A DNA stretch of 64,000 nt, taken from NCBI GenBank assembly GCA_021014325.1, contig CM037472.1, positions 39,580,234 through 39,644,233 on the forward strand. The letters are read 5' to 3'. Origin of the DNA: Plazaster borealis (taxonomy: Eukaryota; Echinodermata; Asteroidea; Forcipulatida; Labidiasteridae). The position numbers were made by a program, and so were the translations under genes. This document shows, piece after piece, positions 22,264 through 33,955 of the stretch. The first letter of the stretch is position 1, and each line of letters begins with the position of its first letter. Under the pieces are notes generated by a model. That model was not told where the DNA came from and did not search any database. It saw nothing but the letters and a program-made list of their open reading frames with translations.

Positions 22264-25200
22264 CTGCAACAAAAATGGAATATTCAACTAAAGTGAGCCT
22301 AGTATCACGATAATAGGAAAACAAAATAAACACCGGTGGTGCAGGGGTTTCTTTGCATCCCCAAGGTTTCTCCCAAACATTGAAACTGATTTTTCAAAAG
22401 AGTGACCTTTGATTGTGTGCCCATTACATCATTATCTTACACTCCAATAGTTTACAACTCAATTGGCAAATGAAGCACTGAATCACCTAAAAACAATGGT
22501 TTGTCAAAATGCAGCCAGCAAACCCAGACATTATCATTAACTGTATTTTATTTCAGCACTCGAAACATTTGCTAAATTGCCTTTTATTGACTGGTTTAAA
22601 AATTTAATTTGAATGCCCTGAGTGTGGTTAGTTTTGATGTAAAGTGTTTTCCAACTAATCTTACCCATTCATCCTCATCAGCACCAGCACCATCATCAGC
22701 TGGTTGAGTTGAGTCATGTGACTTCATTGACATGACTTTATCTGTCCAAGATGCTCCGACATTCTCCCCTCCAGCATAGTTAGAGACTTGGCTCGTCACA
22801 AGGTCTAGCTTAGCCAATGAGACTAGGAAGATGAAAACGGAAACAAAGTAACAACTTCAAATAAGAGATCAGAATGATCCTTGGGAACAATGCATGACAC
22901 CACAACTGATTCCAACTATATTTCCAACTATTTCCAACAAATCATTCTGAATTTTGAATTCCTCTCTACTCTCTTACAAATGAAAGGACAATCAGTTACT
23001 GTCTTCAGTCTCACTGTGTCTCCAGTTAGGATACATGAGTGTACCTTCATAAGAACTTACATATGAAAGGACAATCAGTAACTGTCAGTCTCACTGTGTC
23101 TCCAGTACAGATACATGAGTGTACCTCCATAAGAACTTACATATGAATGGACAATCAGTAACTGTCTTCAGTCTCACTGTGTCTCCAGAACAGATACATG
23201 AGTGTACCTTCATAAGAACTTACATATGAAAGGACAATCAGTAACTGTCAGTCTCACTGTATCTCCAGTACAGATACATGAGTGTACCTCCATAAGAACT
23301 TACAAATGAAAGGACAATCAGTAACTGTCTTTAGTCTCACTGAGTCTCTAGTACAGATACATGAGTGTACCTCCATAAGAACTTACATATGAAAGGACAA
23401 TCAGTAACTGTCTTCAGTCTCACTGTGTCTCTAGTACAGATACATGAGTGTACCTTCATAAGAACTTACATATGAAAGGACAATCAGTAACTGTCTTCAG
23501 TCTCACTGTGTCTCCAGAACAGATACATGAGTGTACCTTCATAAGAACTTACATATGAAAGGACAATCAGTAACTGTCTTTAGTCTCACTGAGTCTCTAG
23601 TACAGATGCATGAGTGTACCTCCATAAGAACTTACATATGAAAGGACAATCAGTAACTGTCTTTAGTCTCACTGTGTCTCTAGTACAGATACATGAGTGT
23701 ACCTCCATAAGAACTGACATATGAAAGGACAATCAGTAACTGTCTTCAGTCTCACTGTGTCTCTAGTACAGATACATGAGTGTACCTTCATAAGAACTTA
23801 CATATGAAAGGACAATCAGTAACTGTCTTCAGTCTCACTGTGTCTACAGATACATGAGTGTACCTTCATAAGAACTTACATATGAAAGGACAATCAGTAA
23901 CTGTCAGTCTCACTGTGTCTCCAGAACAGATACATGAGTGTACCTCCATAAGAACTTACAAATGAAAGGACAATCAGTAACTGTCTTCAGTCTCACTGTG
24001 TCTCTAGTACAGATACATGAGTGTACCTTCATAAGAACTTACATATGAAAGGACAATCAGTAACTGTCTTCAGTCTCACTGTGTCTCCAGAACAGATACA
24101 TGAGTGTACCTTCATAAGAACTTACATATGAAAGGACAATCAGTAACTGTCTTTAGTCTCACTGAGTCTCTAGTACAGATGCATGAGTGTACCTCCATAA
24201 GAACTTACATATGAAAGGACAATCAGTAACTGTCTTTAGTCTCACTGTGTCTCTAGTACAGATACATGAGTGTACCTCCATAAGAACTGACATATGAAAG
24301 GACAATCAGTAACTGTCTTCAGTCTCACTGTGTCTCTAGTACAGATACATGAGTGTACCTTCATAAGAACTTACATATGAAAGGACAATCAGTAACTGTC
24401 TTCAGTCTCACTGTGTCTACAGATACATGAGTGTACCTTCATAAGAACTTACATATGAAAGGACAATCAGTAACTGTCAGTCTCACTGTGTCTCCAGAAC
24501 AGATACATGAGAACTTACAAATGAAAGGACAATCAGTAACTGACTTCAGTCTCACTGTGTCTCTAGTACAGATACATGAGTGTACCTCCATAAGAACTTA
24601 CATATGAATGGACAATCAGTAACTGTCTTTAGTCTCACTGTATCTCTAGTACAGATACATGAGTGTACCTCCATAAGAACTTACATATGAAAGGACAATC
24701 AGTAACTGACTTCAGTCTCACTGTGTCTCCAGTAGAGATACATGAGTGTACCTCCATAAGAACTTACATATGAAAGGACAATCAGTAACTGTCTTCAGTC
24801 TCACTGTGTCTCCATTCTCAAGCTCGATACTATCCAATTGTTGTTCCTCTGCCCACAGTGCTACACATTCAGCTCTATCATGTTTAGATGTCAGTTTGCT
24901 CAGCTCAGGTTTGTTGATGAGAGTCCCGACTGAGGACGTTGAGAGTTTGTCGGATACACCCTTAGCTTCTGTTTCTGGGTGGATAAAAAGTCCAACAATG
25001 CTGCAATTAATACTAGATGCATGTTACGGTCATTCAAGAAGATACATACACTGCCTTTAAGCATCTTGATACAATTCATCAGAGAGGAAAGTTTCTCCAT
25101 CTGAGAAATGACTCCACCAGTGAAGACTTCTGGTTTTCTCCGTACAGTACAACTTGGTATTCATATGAATTGTTGATTTGCATAACTTACTATAAGAAGA

Positions 25201-25743
25201 CATCAGATGACCTGTGTTGACCTTCTTACTGTCACTGAAGTTGGGTTCAATCTCAACTCCACTTGTTTTATCAAATTTGCGTTTGTGTGCAACTGATAGT
25301 TTGACTTGGAGCACGACATATCGAAACTGTAGACAAAAATTGTAATGAAATATTAAAAGAGAAGTTACAGGTTACAGGTTACAGGTTACATCTTACATGG
25401 AACAATGCTGGGGTTAGGTTTTTACTTATGCCCAGTTAGAGGAAGATATTTTGAGCAAATCCAATCAGCATGATTTCAATTCAACTCAGTAAGACATTTA
25501 TTTCACATTAACATCCTCAATGACAATTGATACAATATGTGTAAGGAAAACTTTAATAGTACTTATTTTTAAAAGAAAACAATCAGTATCAAATTTGAAT
25601 AATTGGTTTATCTTGTTTAGGAGTTTGAATGTATACATTAATACAGTGTTCTCCTTTTAGTCTTAGTCAAGGGATGACACAGCCCTGAACAGCATCATTT
25701 CTGAATATTTACAAACTCTTTACATAACAACAACAACAAACAG

Positions 25744-25782
<39 letters not shown>

Positions 25783-28226
25783 TAATAGCGGGATTTATAT
25801 AGCGCCATTCCATCTAGATCACGGCGCTAGCAGGCAAAGCAGATAAAGATAAATAATGGTCATACTGGAAACAGGTGAGTTTTGATATATTTTTTAAAAG
25901 TTGAAACCGTGTCAAGTGTTCGGAGGTGCCGGGGTAAATTGTTCCAGAGCTTAGGACCAGAGATTGAGAAGGCTTTGTCGCAAAAGGAGTTTCTGGACCT
26001 AGACACTGACAGCCATGTTTCGTCATAACAGGAACGTAAACCAGAACGACCAGGTACATATGGACAGATGAAATGATTGAGGTATTGGGGAGCTGTGTTG
26101 TGAAGACATTTGAAGATGTGGAGAGCAATCTTAAAGATGATTCTTTGCCGGACAGGAAGCCAGTGTAGTTGGGAAAGAAGTGGCGACGCCGATACACGCC
26201 TATCGACGGAAAACAGAAGGCGAGTGGCACGGTTTTGCAGTCGTTGGAGTTTATCTAGATTTTGTCCAGTGACACCGTACAGAAGAGAGTTACCGTAATC
26301 AAGACGCGACAAGACTAGCGCACGTATGACTTGATGACAGAAATCGAAGTCGAGAAATCTACGGATACGTGAGATATTGCGAAGTTGAAAATGAACACTA
26401 CGACTGAGGTTAATAATGTGGCTAGACATAGACATGTTCGCGTCGAAGAAAACTCCAAGATTCCGAACGGATTGTGAAAGTGTTATCTCGGCCTCACCAA
26501 GATCCAGGGCAATAGGAGGTAATGTGCGAAGTGTGTGAGTGGAGGCTGCTATAAGAAAGCATTGTCTTTCATTTCATAAAGAAGAAAAATAAGGGATTGG
26601 TAATTATCAAAAAATATTAAATAGATTATATTTCAGTCTGACTTACTGTCAAAGTTGAGGAAATACAAGTTGGAGTGTTTGTAGACCCCACATATCACTA
26701 AGCACAACTTATTTTAATTGCCACAATCAAAATAAGCCTGATACAATTGTGCACAAAACTCACACAAAACATTGACCCCTTTTTTGATGTTTCCTTTCAA
26801 TATGTGAATGCCCAATTTGATGAAATGCTCACAGGATTTTTGTACAATGTGTTTATTGAAAACTAGAGGATGTGAATTAGTTTTCTCTTCAACAATCATT
26901 AATTTGCTTTCCCTTTAAAAACCATCAAGATAGGCAATAACAAATATCACAGTCAGGCTTAATTTAAACTGACCTTTTGCTTTTCAGAATCTGTGATTAT
27001 ATGGCGAGACCTCCCTAGCAGAACCCCATCCATCAAAACCCCCGCACCACTGATGACAAAGGAAGAATAATTAGATGTCTCAGGTTGAAAGAGTTAAAGG
27101 AGAGTTACTGAGACAGAATAACACTATAAAAGTTGCTTTGACAAGGATACAGTATAAAGTAGCCCCACTAATGTGGTGGGGATAAATATAAAGCTGACCC
27201 ATCATCAAACAGGTCTTGCTTCAATTCCTACAACCAACATTTTCCAAGTGGACATTTGCACGTTGCTTACCCATACTACCATAGGAAGTTGTGCCTATGG
27301 TTGGACAGTGTGACATAGTGAGTGCTCCCTCAAGCTCTGTAAGCCTAGAAATTATATCTCTATTACGGTAAGAGATGTATAGATATTATTTATTAGATGG
27401 CATAGAGGTAGGATTTACACACTTTTTGGTAAACAGTTTGACCGCTTCTTTAGTTCAAGAAGCATTAAACAAATTGACAGCAACAGTTTCACAGTCTGGT
27501 AACACTACAGCTTAATTGTAGCAATCAATCGTATCGTTGTTGTCAGGGAACTCGACAAAACCTAGTTATCGAACCCAAACGTTAGTACTGGTGCTCGATC
27601 CCGTTCTGTAATAACGTTAACAAAAAAATGGGGGCGTAGTTTTGAGAACGTGTGTACGCCTTCGCAAAGAGCAAGAGGTCAACAAGATCGTTGAGATTTT
27701 TGCAAAAGGTCACACTCGAAATCATTCGATTTTCCCCCAAAACTGGTAATGTTTTTTAAACTAAAACCAACTTGCCGGTTATCCGCAAGTACAGTGGTAT
27801 CCGATTGGTAAGTTTTTATGAGGCCGTTTGAAACTTTAAGAATCCACAAACATTTAACTGCAATGGTGCTGGGGCCAAGGATACGAAGTGATTGGCCCAA
27901 TTTATGGGGCTAGTTATGGGTATGGGTGATCACCTGATTGAATACATACACACAATTCAACTTTATCGTTGGTGTGGTACGTGAACAATCCCCAGCGCTC
28001 CAGCAGGGTGTGGTGGGGTCGTACTACTCCTAGAACTATGAGGTTTGCTACGCTATCGTCTCCGCGGAGACGATAGCGTAGCAAACCTCATAGTTCTAGG
28101 AGAAGGGTCGTACACTTACCCTGGAACTTTTTGCAAGTTGTCCCGTGCCGAGTTCCAACACCCCGCCCACGTGTGATTTTCAACTGGAATCGACTGGAGA
28201 GGTTTGTTGTCATAAACACGAGACAT
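22255..28226 (-). CDS. ARPIN: Arpin (Arp2/3 complex inhibitor), complete, six exons
   Basis: Arpin binds the Arp2/3 complex through its acidic C-terminus, competes with WAVE/WASP activators and slows lamellipodia and cell steering. Exons 28120-28226, 26974-27049, 25191-25326, 24768-24974, 22665-22822 and 22255-22263 join in frame to 230 residues, against 226 in human. Matches include the start MSRVY, GVLMDGVLLGRSRHII, KRKFDKTSGVEIEPNFS, KVNTGHLMSSYKTEAKG, LINKPELSKLT, VRLKT, FSLAKLD and GASWTDKVM. The acidic tail ADEDEWDD keeps the Trp needed for Arp2/3 binding. Odd points: exon 4's end and donor are amplified in tandem, exon 6 codes only for two Asp and stop, and a perfect palindrome abuts the exon-1 donor. 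Confidence 0.96.
22665..22822 (-). CDS. ARPIN: Arpin coding exon 5
   Basis: The acceptor is catcttcctag and the donor gtaaga. It encodes SLAKLDLVTS to GASWTDKVMSMK and the acidic ADEDEW, ending right after the key Trp. Confidence 0.95.
22976..24815 (-). repeat. 83-bp tandem array, ~23 copies of an exon end plus splice donor
   Basis: On the minus strand each unit is 47 nt of Arpin exon 4 (from TGGAGACACAG to CCTTTCATAT) followed by gtaagttcttatggaggtac and 16 more intron bases. A few units lack 4 nt (TTCA of the plus strand). I count 23 units: 20 keep GTAAGT, one has GTAAGA and two GTCAGT at the donor. A seven-unit block is itself duplicated 573 bp apart (23581 and 24154). The array fills most of intron 4. 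Confidence 0.95.
24768..24974 (-). CDS. ARPIN: Arpin coding exon 4, its 3' end forming the array unit
   Basis: The acceptor is ttttatccacccag. The exon runs from TEAKGVSDKLS to VTDCPFI plus one base, with donor gtaagt at 24767-24762. Its last 47 nt are the first copy of the 83-bp array. Phase 1 at this donor fits exon 5, giving CPFIFSLAKL across the junction, close to the GPFLDSLAKL of human Arpin. Confidence 0.92.
25191..25326 (-). CDS. ARPIN: Arpin coding exon 3
   Basis: The acceptor is tttgtctacag and the donor gtaagt. It has 45 codons plus 1 nt, with the conserved EIEPNFS and KVNTGHLMSSY motifs. Confidence 0.96.
25365..25396. repeat. GTTACAG heptamer repeat
   Basis: About four copies of GTTACAG in tandem lie about 40-70 bp upstream of the Arpin exon-3 acceptor. 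Confidence 0.7.
25744..26575 (-). mobile_element. 5'-truncated CR1/L2-like LINE, reverse transcriptase C-terminus
   Basis: The minus-strand frame (25860 to about 26570) reads like the end of a non-LTR reverse transcriptase: SVRNLGVFFDANMSM, RALVLSRLDYGNSLLYG, LDKLQRLQNRATRLL, LHWLPVRQRIIFKI, FSISGPKLWNNLP and FKKYIKTHLF. After the stop comes GGCGCTATATAAATCCCGC and an ATT repeat tail, a usual 3' end for this clade. The catalytic YADD region and endonuclease are missing, so the copy is dead. It lies in Arpin intron 2. Confidence 0.9.
26974..27049 (-). CDS. ARPIN: Arpin coding exon 2
   Basis: The acceptor is tttgtcatcag and the donor gtcagt. It completes a Gly codon, then encodes GAGVLMDGVLLGRSRHIITD and SEKQK. 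Confidence 0.94.
27050..28015 (-). other. Arpin intron 1, no exon supported
   Basis: A short open stretch at about 27258-27340 with splice-like edges fits neither the phase nor the known protein, so I do not call it. Nothing else was recognised. Confidence 0.4.
28016..28113. mobile_element. 80-bp palindromic mini-element with 9-bp target duplication
   Basis: Bases 28027-28102 form a perfect 76-bp palindrome centred on CCGCGG. The element 28025-28104 is flanked by GGGTCGTAC at 28016-28024 and 28105-28113. Its ends (CTCCTAGAACTATGAGG) resemble those of the 1.3-kb element at 10721-12016. The right duplication overlaps the Arpin exon-1 donor region, whose GT is at 28118-28119. Confidence 0.9.
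28120..28226 (-). CDS. ARPIN: Arpin coding exon 1
   Basis: ATG is at 28226-28224. Thirty-five codons plus 2 nt encode MSRVYDNKPLQSIPVENHTW and on to LQKVP. The donor is GG/gtaagtg. Confidence 0.93.
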
Positions 28227-28750
28227 TGTGTCAATTTCTAGTCAACCAAACTTAGCTCAAACTAGTTTCCGGCCTTGACAAAGTTTGATATTCATTGAAA
28301 GAAAACGAGGGAAGTCATCTACTCTCCCGTTTGTCTACGTCTCCTCACAGTTTACCACAGCGCCCTCAAGTGGTTGGAACTGTTTGGTGCAATTAAAGGG
28401 ACAACCCGATCCTATTAAATTAATAGTAATTGCATGGTTTAACAAAGTATTTCAAGATGTAACTCACTCAACATTTAATTGTTAGCACTCTCAGCTTCCT
28501 TTTTACTATGAAATTTGCATATGTCCCATTGATTTTGCTGAAACCATGGAGGTAGCTGAAACTAATATTATAAACTTCGTCAATGAGCATACTTAACCCA
28601 TACAAGAAAAAACAAGTCATTCTAATTTTCTCGTCCATCATTAAAATTATGTCAACAATAAAGCATAAGTTGGACAATAATTACATTAGGATTTTGTTGT
28701 ACAATCTTCTCTTCCTTTTAAGTAGATGGCGAGTTGAAGAGTGATCACTT
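28227..28750 (-). promoter_or_regulatory. Arpin 5' UTR and promoter region
   Basis: This lies directly upstream of the Arpin ATG on the minus strand. No TATA box or other defined element could be assigned. Confidence 0.25.
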
Positions 28751-30569
28751 GAGAAAGCTGAGGAAGTACGTACTTCTAGAGGGCATTATGGATGAAGATT
28801 AAAAACAACTCATTATTGAAAAAGAAAATTCACGTTTACACAAGTTTGGAGACGGGTTTCGACAACTTACCATGGGGTGGAATGTTATCCTCAAACCAAT
28901 GAACATCCTGTGAGCTGGAATACTTTTTCCTCTGACCAAAGTTCCAAAAAGGAAGTCCTCTAATTAAGGTGCAGTTTCTGGGAACAGCACACAAATTATC
29001 TCTTATAGAGCTTAAGTGGTTCTGAACAAAATAATTATGTAACCATTTCGTTTTGGGGGGATATTTTCCATGGTGTTACTTTATACTTTAGATTGTATTT
29101 ATTTACACCACACTAAGACTCAAATCCAAATCAGAATAGAGAATTTCAAGAGATCATCATAGTTGGTAATTTATCAATCTTAATGAAACATATGGGGGTG
29201 TAGCAAGGGCATTTTCTTGAGAAAGAGAGATTGAGTGGGGGGGGGAGGGGGTGTGTGAAAGCCAGTTTGCCGACTACCAATATTCTATGTGTGTGTTGGG
29301 GGGGGGGGGGGTAGTGTCACACCCCATCACCCCTCTGGTTGATACACATCTTGCCTAACTGCGCTGTACACTGAAGTAACTATGAAAGTGAAACTCCTTC
29401 ATAGCTAAGAATGTGGAGTTAATCAATGTGAGAAACTCTCATGATATGAAGGGAAATAAGAAGTTAATATTGAAGTCGGCCATAAAAGGCAAGGTCAAAA
29501 CTAAATCTAAACCAGACAACCAGACAACCAGACAAACCACAACAGGAGAATGTTTTCTTTCAAAACAGTCACCTATGTTGCTTTCCCAGCTGTTATTTTA
29601 AATCAAAATAACAAAAGCAACTATTGGCAAAATTTACAAATCAAAATCCTGTGAAACCAAAACCAAAATAATATTTCCACACACAAACAAGGTTGTTGTA
29701 AAAATTATCTTTAATTTTGGATCATCTCCCTGTGTTGACAACTATTCACAATAAGTCTGGGATTTACACATTTTGGCATCATGTTAATCTCAGCAAAAAC
29801 TGAATAATCATATTATAATTATACAAAGACAATTTTAAAGAGTTATAAATAAGCTAGAATAAGCAGGTAACAAAAAATACATATAAGACCGTTGTTTAAC
29901 TTATTCTGTATTTAAATGTTTTAGATTAACTCAAAAATTTGCTTTTCCTAATTTCATATGGGAAGGGGTAAATCTTTCCATTTATGAGCAGCATACAATA
30001 CCTTCATTAAATGAATATAACAATCTAACAGAAAAGGACTTATTGTTAATTTGTTCCTTCCAAGTTTTGGGAAGAATATCTGTGATGACACAGTTGTAGT
30101 GTTCCCTGAGTGCACTTACAGTAATGAGTACTGACTATGATTACACAATAAGGAGCCAGACTATTATTACCTTCCAGCCTCAGCTGTGTATTGAAATCCA
30201 AGAAATATTGTTATGCAAATCAAATTAAGTCATATTTCTGACGATTTTTCAGGGGTTAATTTTCCAACAAAGTCAGTATTTTAGAAATACTCTCAAGAAG
30301 GAAAGGTTGACAATTGAGCTCATTTAATTCAGGCAAATTGTTAGGAGCTCTAAATGCTAGTTTATTGACTTTGAGAGTATTTCAGTATTTCTGGTGGATT
30401 GGTTCCGATAGGCACGTTATGATCAGCTTTCAGTTTAATCGATCTTTAGTTTTATAATTACCAATCTTGTATTTTGTTTAAAATCCACTTATTAATAGAA
30501 CACTGAACTTAAATAACTTGAAGATTTCACTGCATCATATGCATTACTAAATGGGGCTTTAATCAGGCA

Positions 30570-30697
30570 GACCCAAGCCGTGGTTTGGAAAAGAGCCAAA
30601 GTATTTTGGCTGGTAACCTGTTTCTGCTAAGCAAGATTTTTCAGCGCTAAGCAATTTTTGTGCTAAGCAGCTTGATGAAATTGGGACTAGGTTAATG
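30570..30697. repeat. Degenerate GGGCCCAATTTCAT-family copy
   Basis: GCTAAGCAATTTTTGTGCTA and the end AGCAGCTTGATGAAATTGGG match the right arm of the intact element at 47634-47870. Confidence 0.55.
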
Positions 30698-31156
30698 CAT
30701 TATGAAAGTAATACTGATTGCTAACTAAAGGTTCCACTTAATTAGGGCTCCGATCAAGAAAAACTCCATAAGACTGCAGAGGTGTAGTTCAGAATTTTCA
30801 CTGTCACAACAGTCCTGAAACTTTAGAAATTTTTTATAGAGTTTTTATATCTTGGCTGAACTTCAAGGAGAAGTTTTTTTAATTTAAAGTTTTAAAGTAT
30901 GAACAGATAAACACAAGACTGCAGGACTTATTTGGTTGTGTGGTATACTGGCCAAGTTCTAAAAATACTGGCCTGGCCAGTGGTCCAGTTAATGGAAAAA
31001 TAAACACTTATTGAGAAATTGAAAACATAGGGTTTGTGGGTTGATAAAAAACCTGCATGATTTAAAATGACAGATATCACAAGTTAACTATCAAGTATGC
31101 ATACCGCCCAAAGACCTTTATCACAGACAAAAACTTTAATTTGTTTAATTAAATTC

Positions 31157-31440
31157 ATACAAAAAGAGCCCGGAGAATGCTGAGTGGGTTATTGTCATCA
31201 AGACTTAGTAGTCAGATCATTTTACAGATGTGAGAATCATTTTAATACGCCATGTTTTTTTTACACTTGTATATCAAAATTGTATCATGTGACATGGATA
31301 TGTGACATGCATGTGTGTATGGCAAAAATTGTCCACACATATACTACATCATTAAAAATTGACCAACAAAACAGCAGAATTGATCAATATCTGTTGTCAT
31401 TTTGCCATAAATGCATACCGCGTGGTATCAATGATATCAA
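31157..31440. repeat. Diverged copy of the GAGAATGCTGAG repeat family
   Basis: The left part reads AGAGCCCGGAGAATGCTGAG. Further in are CATGTGACATG and TGTATGGCAAAA motifs in family order. Confidence 0.5.
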
Positions 31441-31703
31441 ACCAAAATGAGGCTAGCACACATAATAGTCGGACCCCTTCTTCTTTTAACGGGAAGAACT
31501 ATCATTACCACTGTTCACACAGGGAATAAGACAAAGGTGCAGCCATCTTGTTTCTCATCTATTTAAATCATTGAAGCCTAAGCATGGACAGGTCAATTAG
31601 TCAGTCCCTGTTTCTTCTTAATGAATATCATTGTTATTGCATACAGGAAACTAGACAAAGATGACAGGAATAATGAGATCCTTAGAGAAAGGGGAAGGTC
31701 ATA

Positions 31704-31970
31704 TGAAAACAGAACCCTGAGAACAGTCAGTTATTCATGCAACACAGTTGTCAAACCATTTTAGGGCCACACACACAGCCTTTATAGTGCCATGTTTTTA
31801 TACTCGTTTGAGGCAAAATAACATCATGTCACACATTCCATGGCAAAATTTGCAAATGTGAAGTACTGTTGCATCCATTTTGCCACACATGGGTGTCATA
31901 TGGTATTACACACTACGTCCAGAGTGGGCACAGAGTGGGGTCAAACTCAGCATTCTCTGGGTTCTCTTTT
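31704..31970. repeat. Inverted-repeat member of the GAGAATGCTGAG family
   Basis: The left end AACAGAACCCTGAGAAC and the right end CAGCATTCTCTGGGTTCTCT face each other. The middle (about 31790-31920) is itself partly palindromic around ATGGCAAAAT motifs. Confidence 0.55.
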
Positions 31971-32803
31971 TTAGGTGAGGGAAGAAAACACAGAGTGACT
32001 CTATTATTTTGTTTTCAACACAGCGTGCATAATATGTTGTTCACTTTTATCTACAAAAAGAGAGTGTAGCTTCCTGCAGATGACCCAACACCTGAACTAT
32101 TTACATCAGATTACAAAATATCTACAAGTCATCCACGCAACAAATTGCATGAAGCTGTCCCTCTGTTGACCATACTCCTTTTTTTTCTTTTAAGCATGCT
32201 TAGAAAAAGATGAAGATTACATGATATCATGGATTACCGATGAAATCTCAATGAAAAAATGGACGGATGATTTTAGGATAAGCATCCCTGACTTGGCGGA
32301 TTAATTGTCTTGCTTTTTTCAACTATTTTTTGTTCCTTTTTCTTTTTACCTGCAGGGAAATTATTAAACTTAACACATAGGATGCAGTATAAAATGTGGA
32401 AAGTTTTAAACTTTTGAGTACAGAAGCAACAAATAATACACCACATAAAGATACATTAACTGCCCATTAAGTGTACATTGCATTCTTTTAAAAACAGAAA
32501 AGGAAAGGAGCACTTATATTTTGAACAAAAACTATTTACCTTTCAAAAAATGCTTTGGAAAAATGAGAAAACTTGCTTGGTTTTTTATAATGACATTACT
32601 GATAAATATCCAATGAATTACAACACATTCTTCAAGTACCATTTTTTTCCAGTTGATGTGAAATGCTAAAAAAAGAATAGAAAACAACAATTATTTGTTA
32701 TTCAAATTCAGTTTTTCAAAATACAATGGAGCATATTCCGAAAATGAAAATGTTTTCGTCTCATATTTTCTGCTTGATTTAGGACTTTATTCAAGCATTT
32801 AAT

Positions 32804-33955
32804 ATAGGTTTTCCCGGACAAATTTCAGCAAAAATTCATTCATTTCATTAATATGCATTCAAATTCACGCATATGTCGTCACCCCCTTCAAACTAGGTTA
32901 TCTTTTAAGCTGCCCACATTCAGTTTCGTTTTCTTCTTATTCAGCCTTTTTTCAGTCATTCTTTTTCATTTACAGGCATTCAAGATTACACTTTAACCAT
33001 TCTTAAGTTGAATTTTTACTATTTATTTACAATTGATGAAATCATTATCAAATTAAGACTCATCGAAGCACACATGAATTTGTAGCTAGTTTGCGTTTTC
33101 TTTTTTGTTTATGGGCAATGAAATTCAACTTTTGTGCGTTCAAATTAAACATGAGTTATGGCTCCCTGAGTAGGAGTTGTTCTTCATAAAATGCGTTTCT
33201 GTGTTGTTTACATTTGGTTTATACCCTGTGTTTTGTCTTAATGGCAATAATGGTTCCTTTAGCTTTGTTACCCCATGATTAAAGTTATATACTCGTAGAA
33301 GACTATCAAGTAAATTTTAACAAGTTGCGGTCATAATTTGGAAATGAAAACAAAATCTTTTGCAATAGCTTTGATATTGTTTGCCCCGATGTTTATGTTG
33401 TCTTCTTTATTTCTGCAAAATTTTGCAATAGATCTCTCGACACCAAGAGTGTCTGCTAATTCTAGGAAGTCATTCTGGTTGTTTCTCAACTGCTACAATC
33501 AACCTCCCCTATCTAATTATTCACTCTTCTGTACTGACCACGGGCAACCATCTTTTCCTTCAAAATCGCTTTACTTTGAGATAACACAAGAGAAATGAAC
33601 TCTCCTCAGAATAACTGCCGTCATAAAATAAACAACTACGAATCAGAAAGCACATAACAAAGAAACGAGTTTGAATGCAAACATTTGAAAAATGTTTGCT
33701 TATTGGTGAAATTGAATGGTTGACCAGCCCCTTGCTGCTGGCTTTTACGAAATTGAATGATCTTTGCGACCTAATGAATTTGATTTCAAATCTTATTTGA
33801 ACAGTGAATGCTAAACTAGTGAAATTGAATTACTCCTTTTTACAATTGAATGCTGATGCAACGGGAGCATTCATTTTGAAACAAAATTGAATGAGCTGGT
33901 TGTTAAAATGAATGAATTTTTGTTGAAATTGGCCGGGAAAACCTATATTATTGTT
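32804..33955. mobile_element. 1.15-kb element with ~45-bp inverted termini
   Basis: ATATAGGTTTTCCCGGACAA at the left is matched in inverse at the right with few mismatches, continuing as AAAAATTCATTCATTT. The interior is rich in GAATG/CATTC motifs and has no transposase frame. Confidence 0.7.

Noticed and set aside
22976..24815. CRISPR-like regular repeat array
   Set aside because: Animal nuclear DNA, no unique spacers, and the unit is an exon-donor fragment.
24768..24830. Alternative exon-4 donor at the GTGAGA inside GACACAGTGAGA
   Set aside because: It would end the exon in phase 0, which puts exon 5 into a frame with an early TAG; the GTAAGT donor gives the conserved VRLKT and SLAKL segments.
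25814..26230. 138-codon minus-strand frame overlapping the LINE
   Set aside because: Shadow of the reverse transcriptase frame 25860-26435, which carries the recognisable motifs.
27257..27340. Possible extra Arpin exon with splice-like edges, encoding LEGALTMSHCPTIGTTSYG
   Set aside because: Its phases do not fit exons 1 and 2, which join perfectly without it, and Arpin has no such segment.
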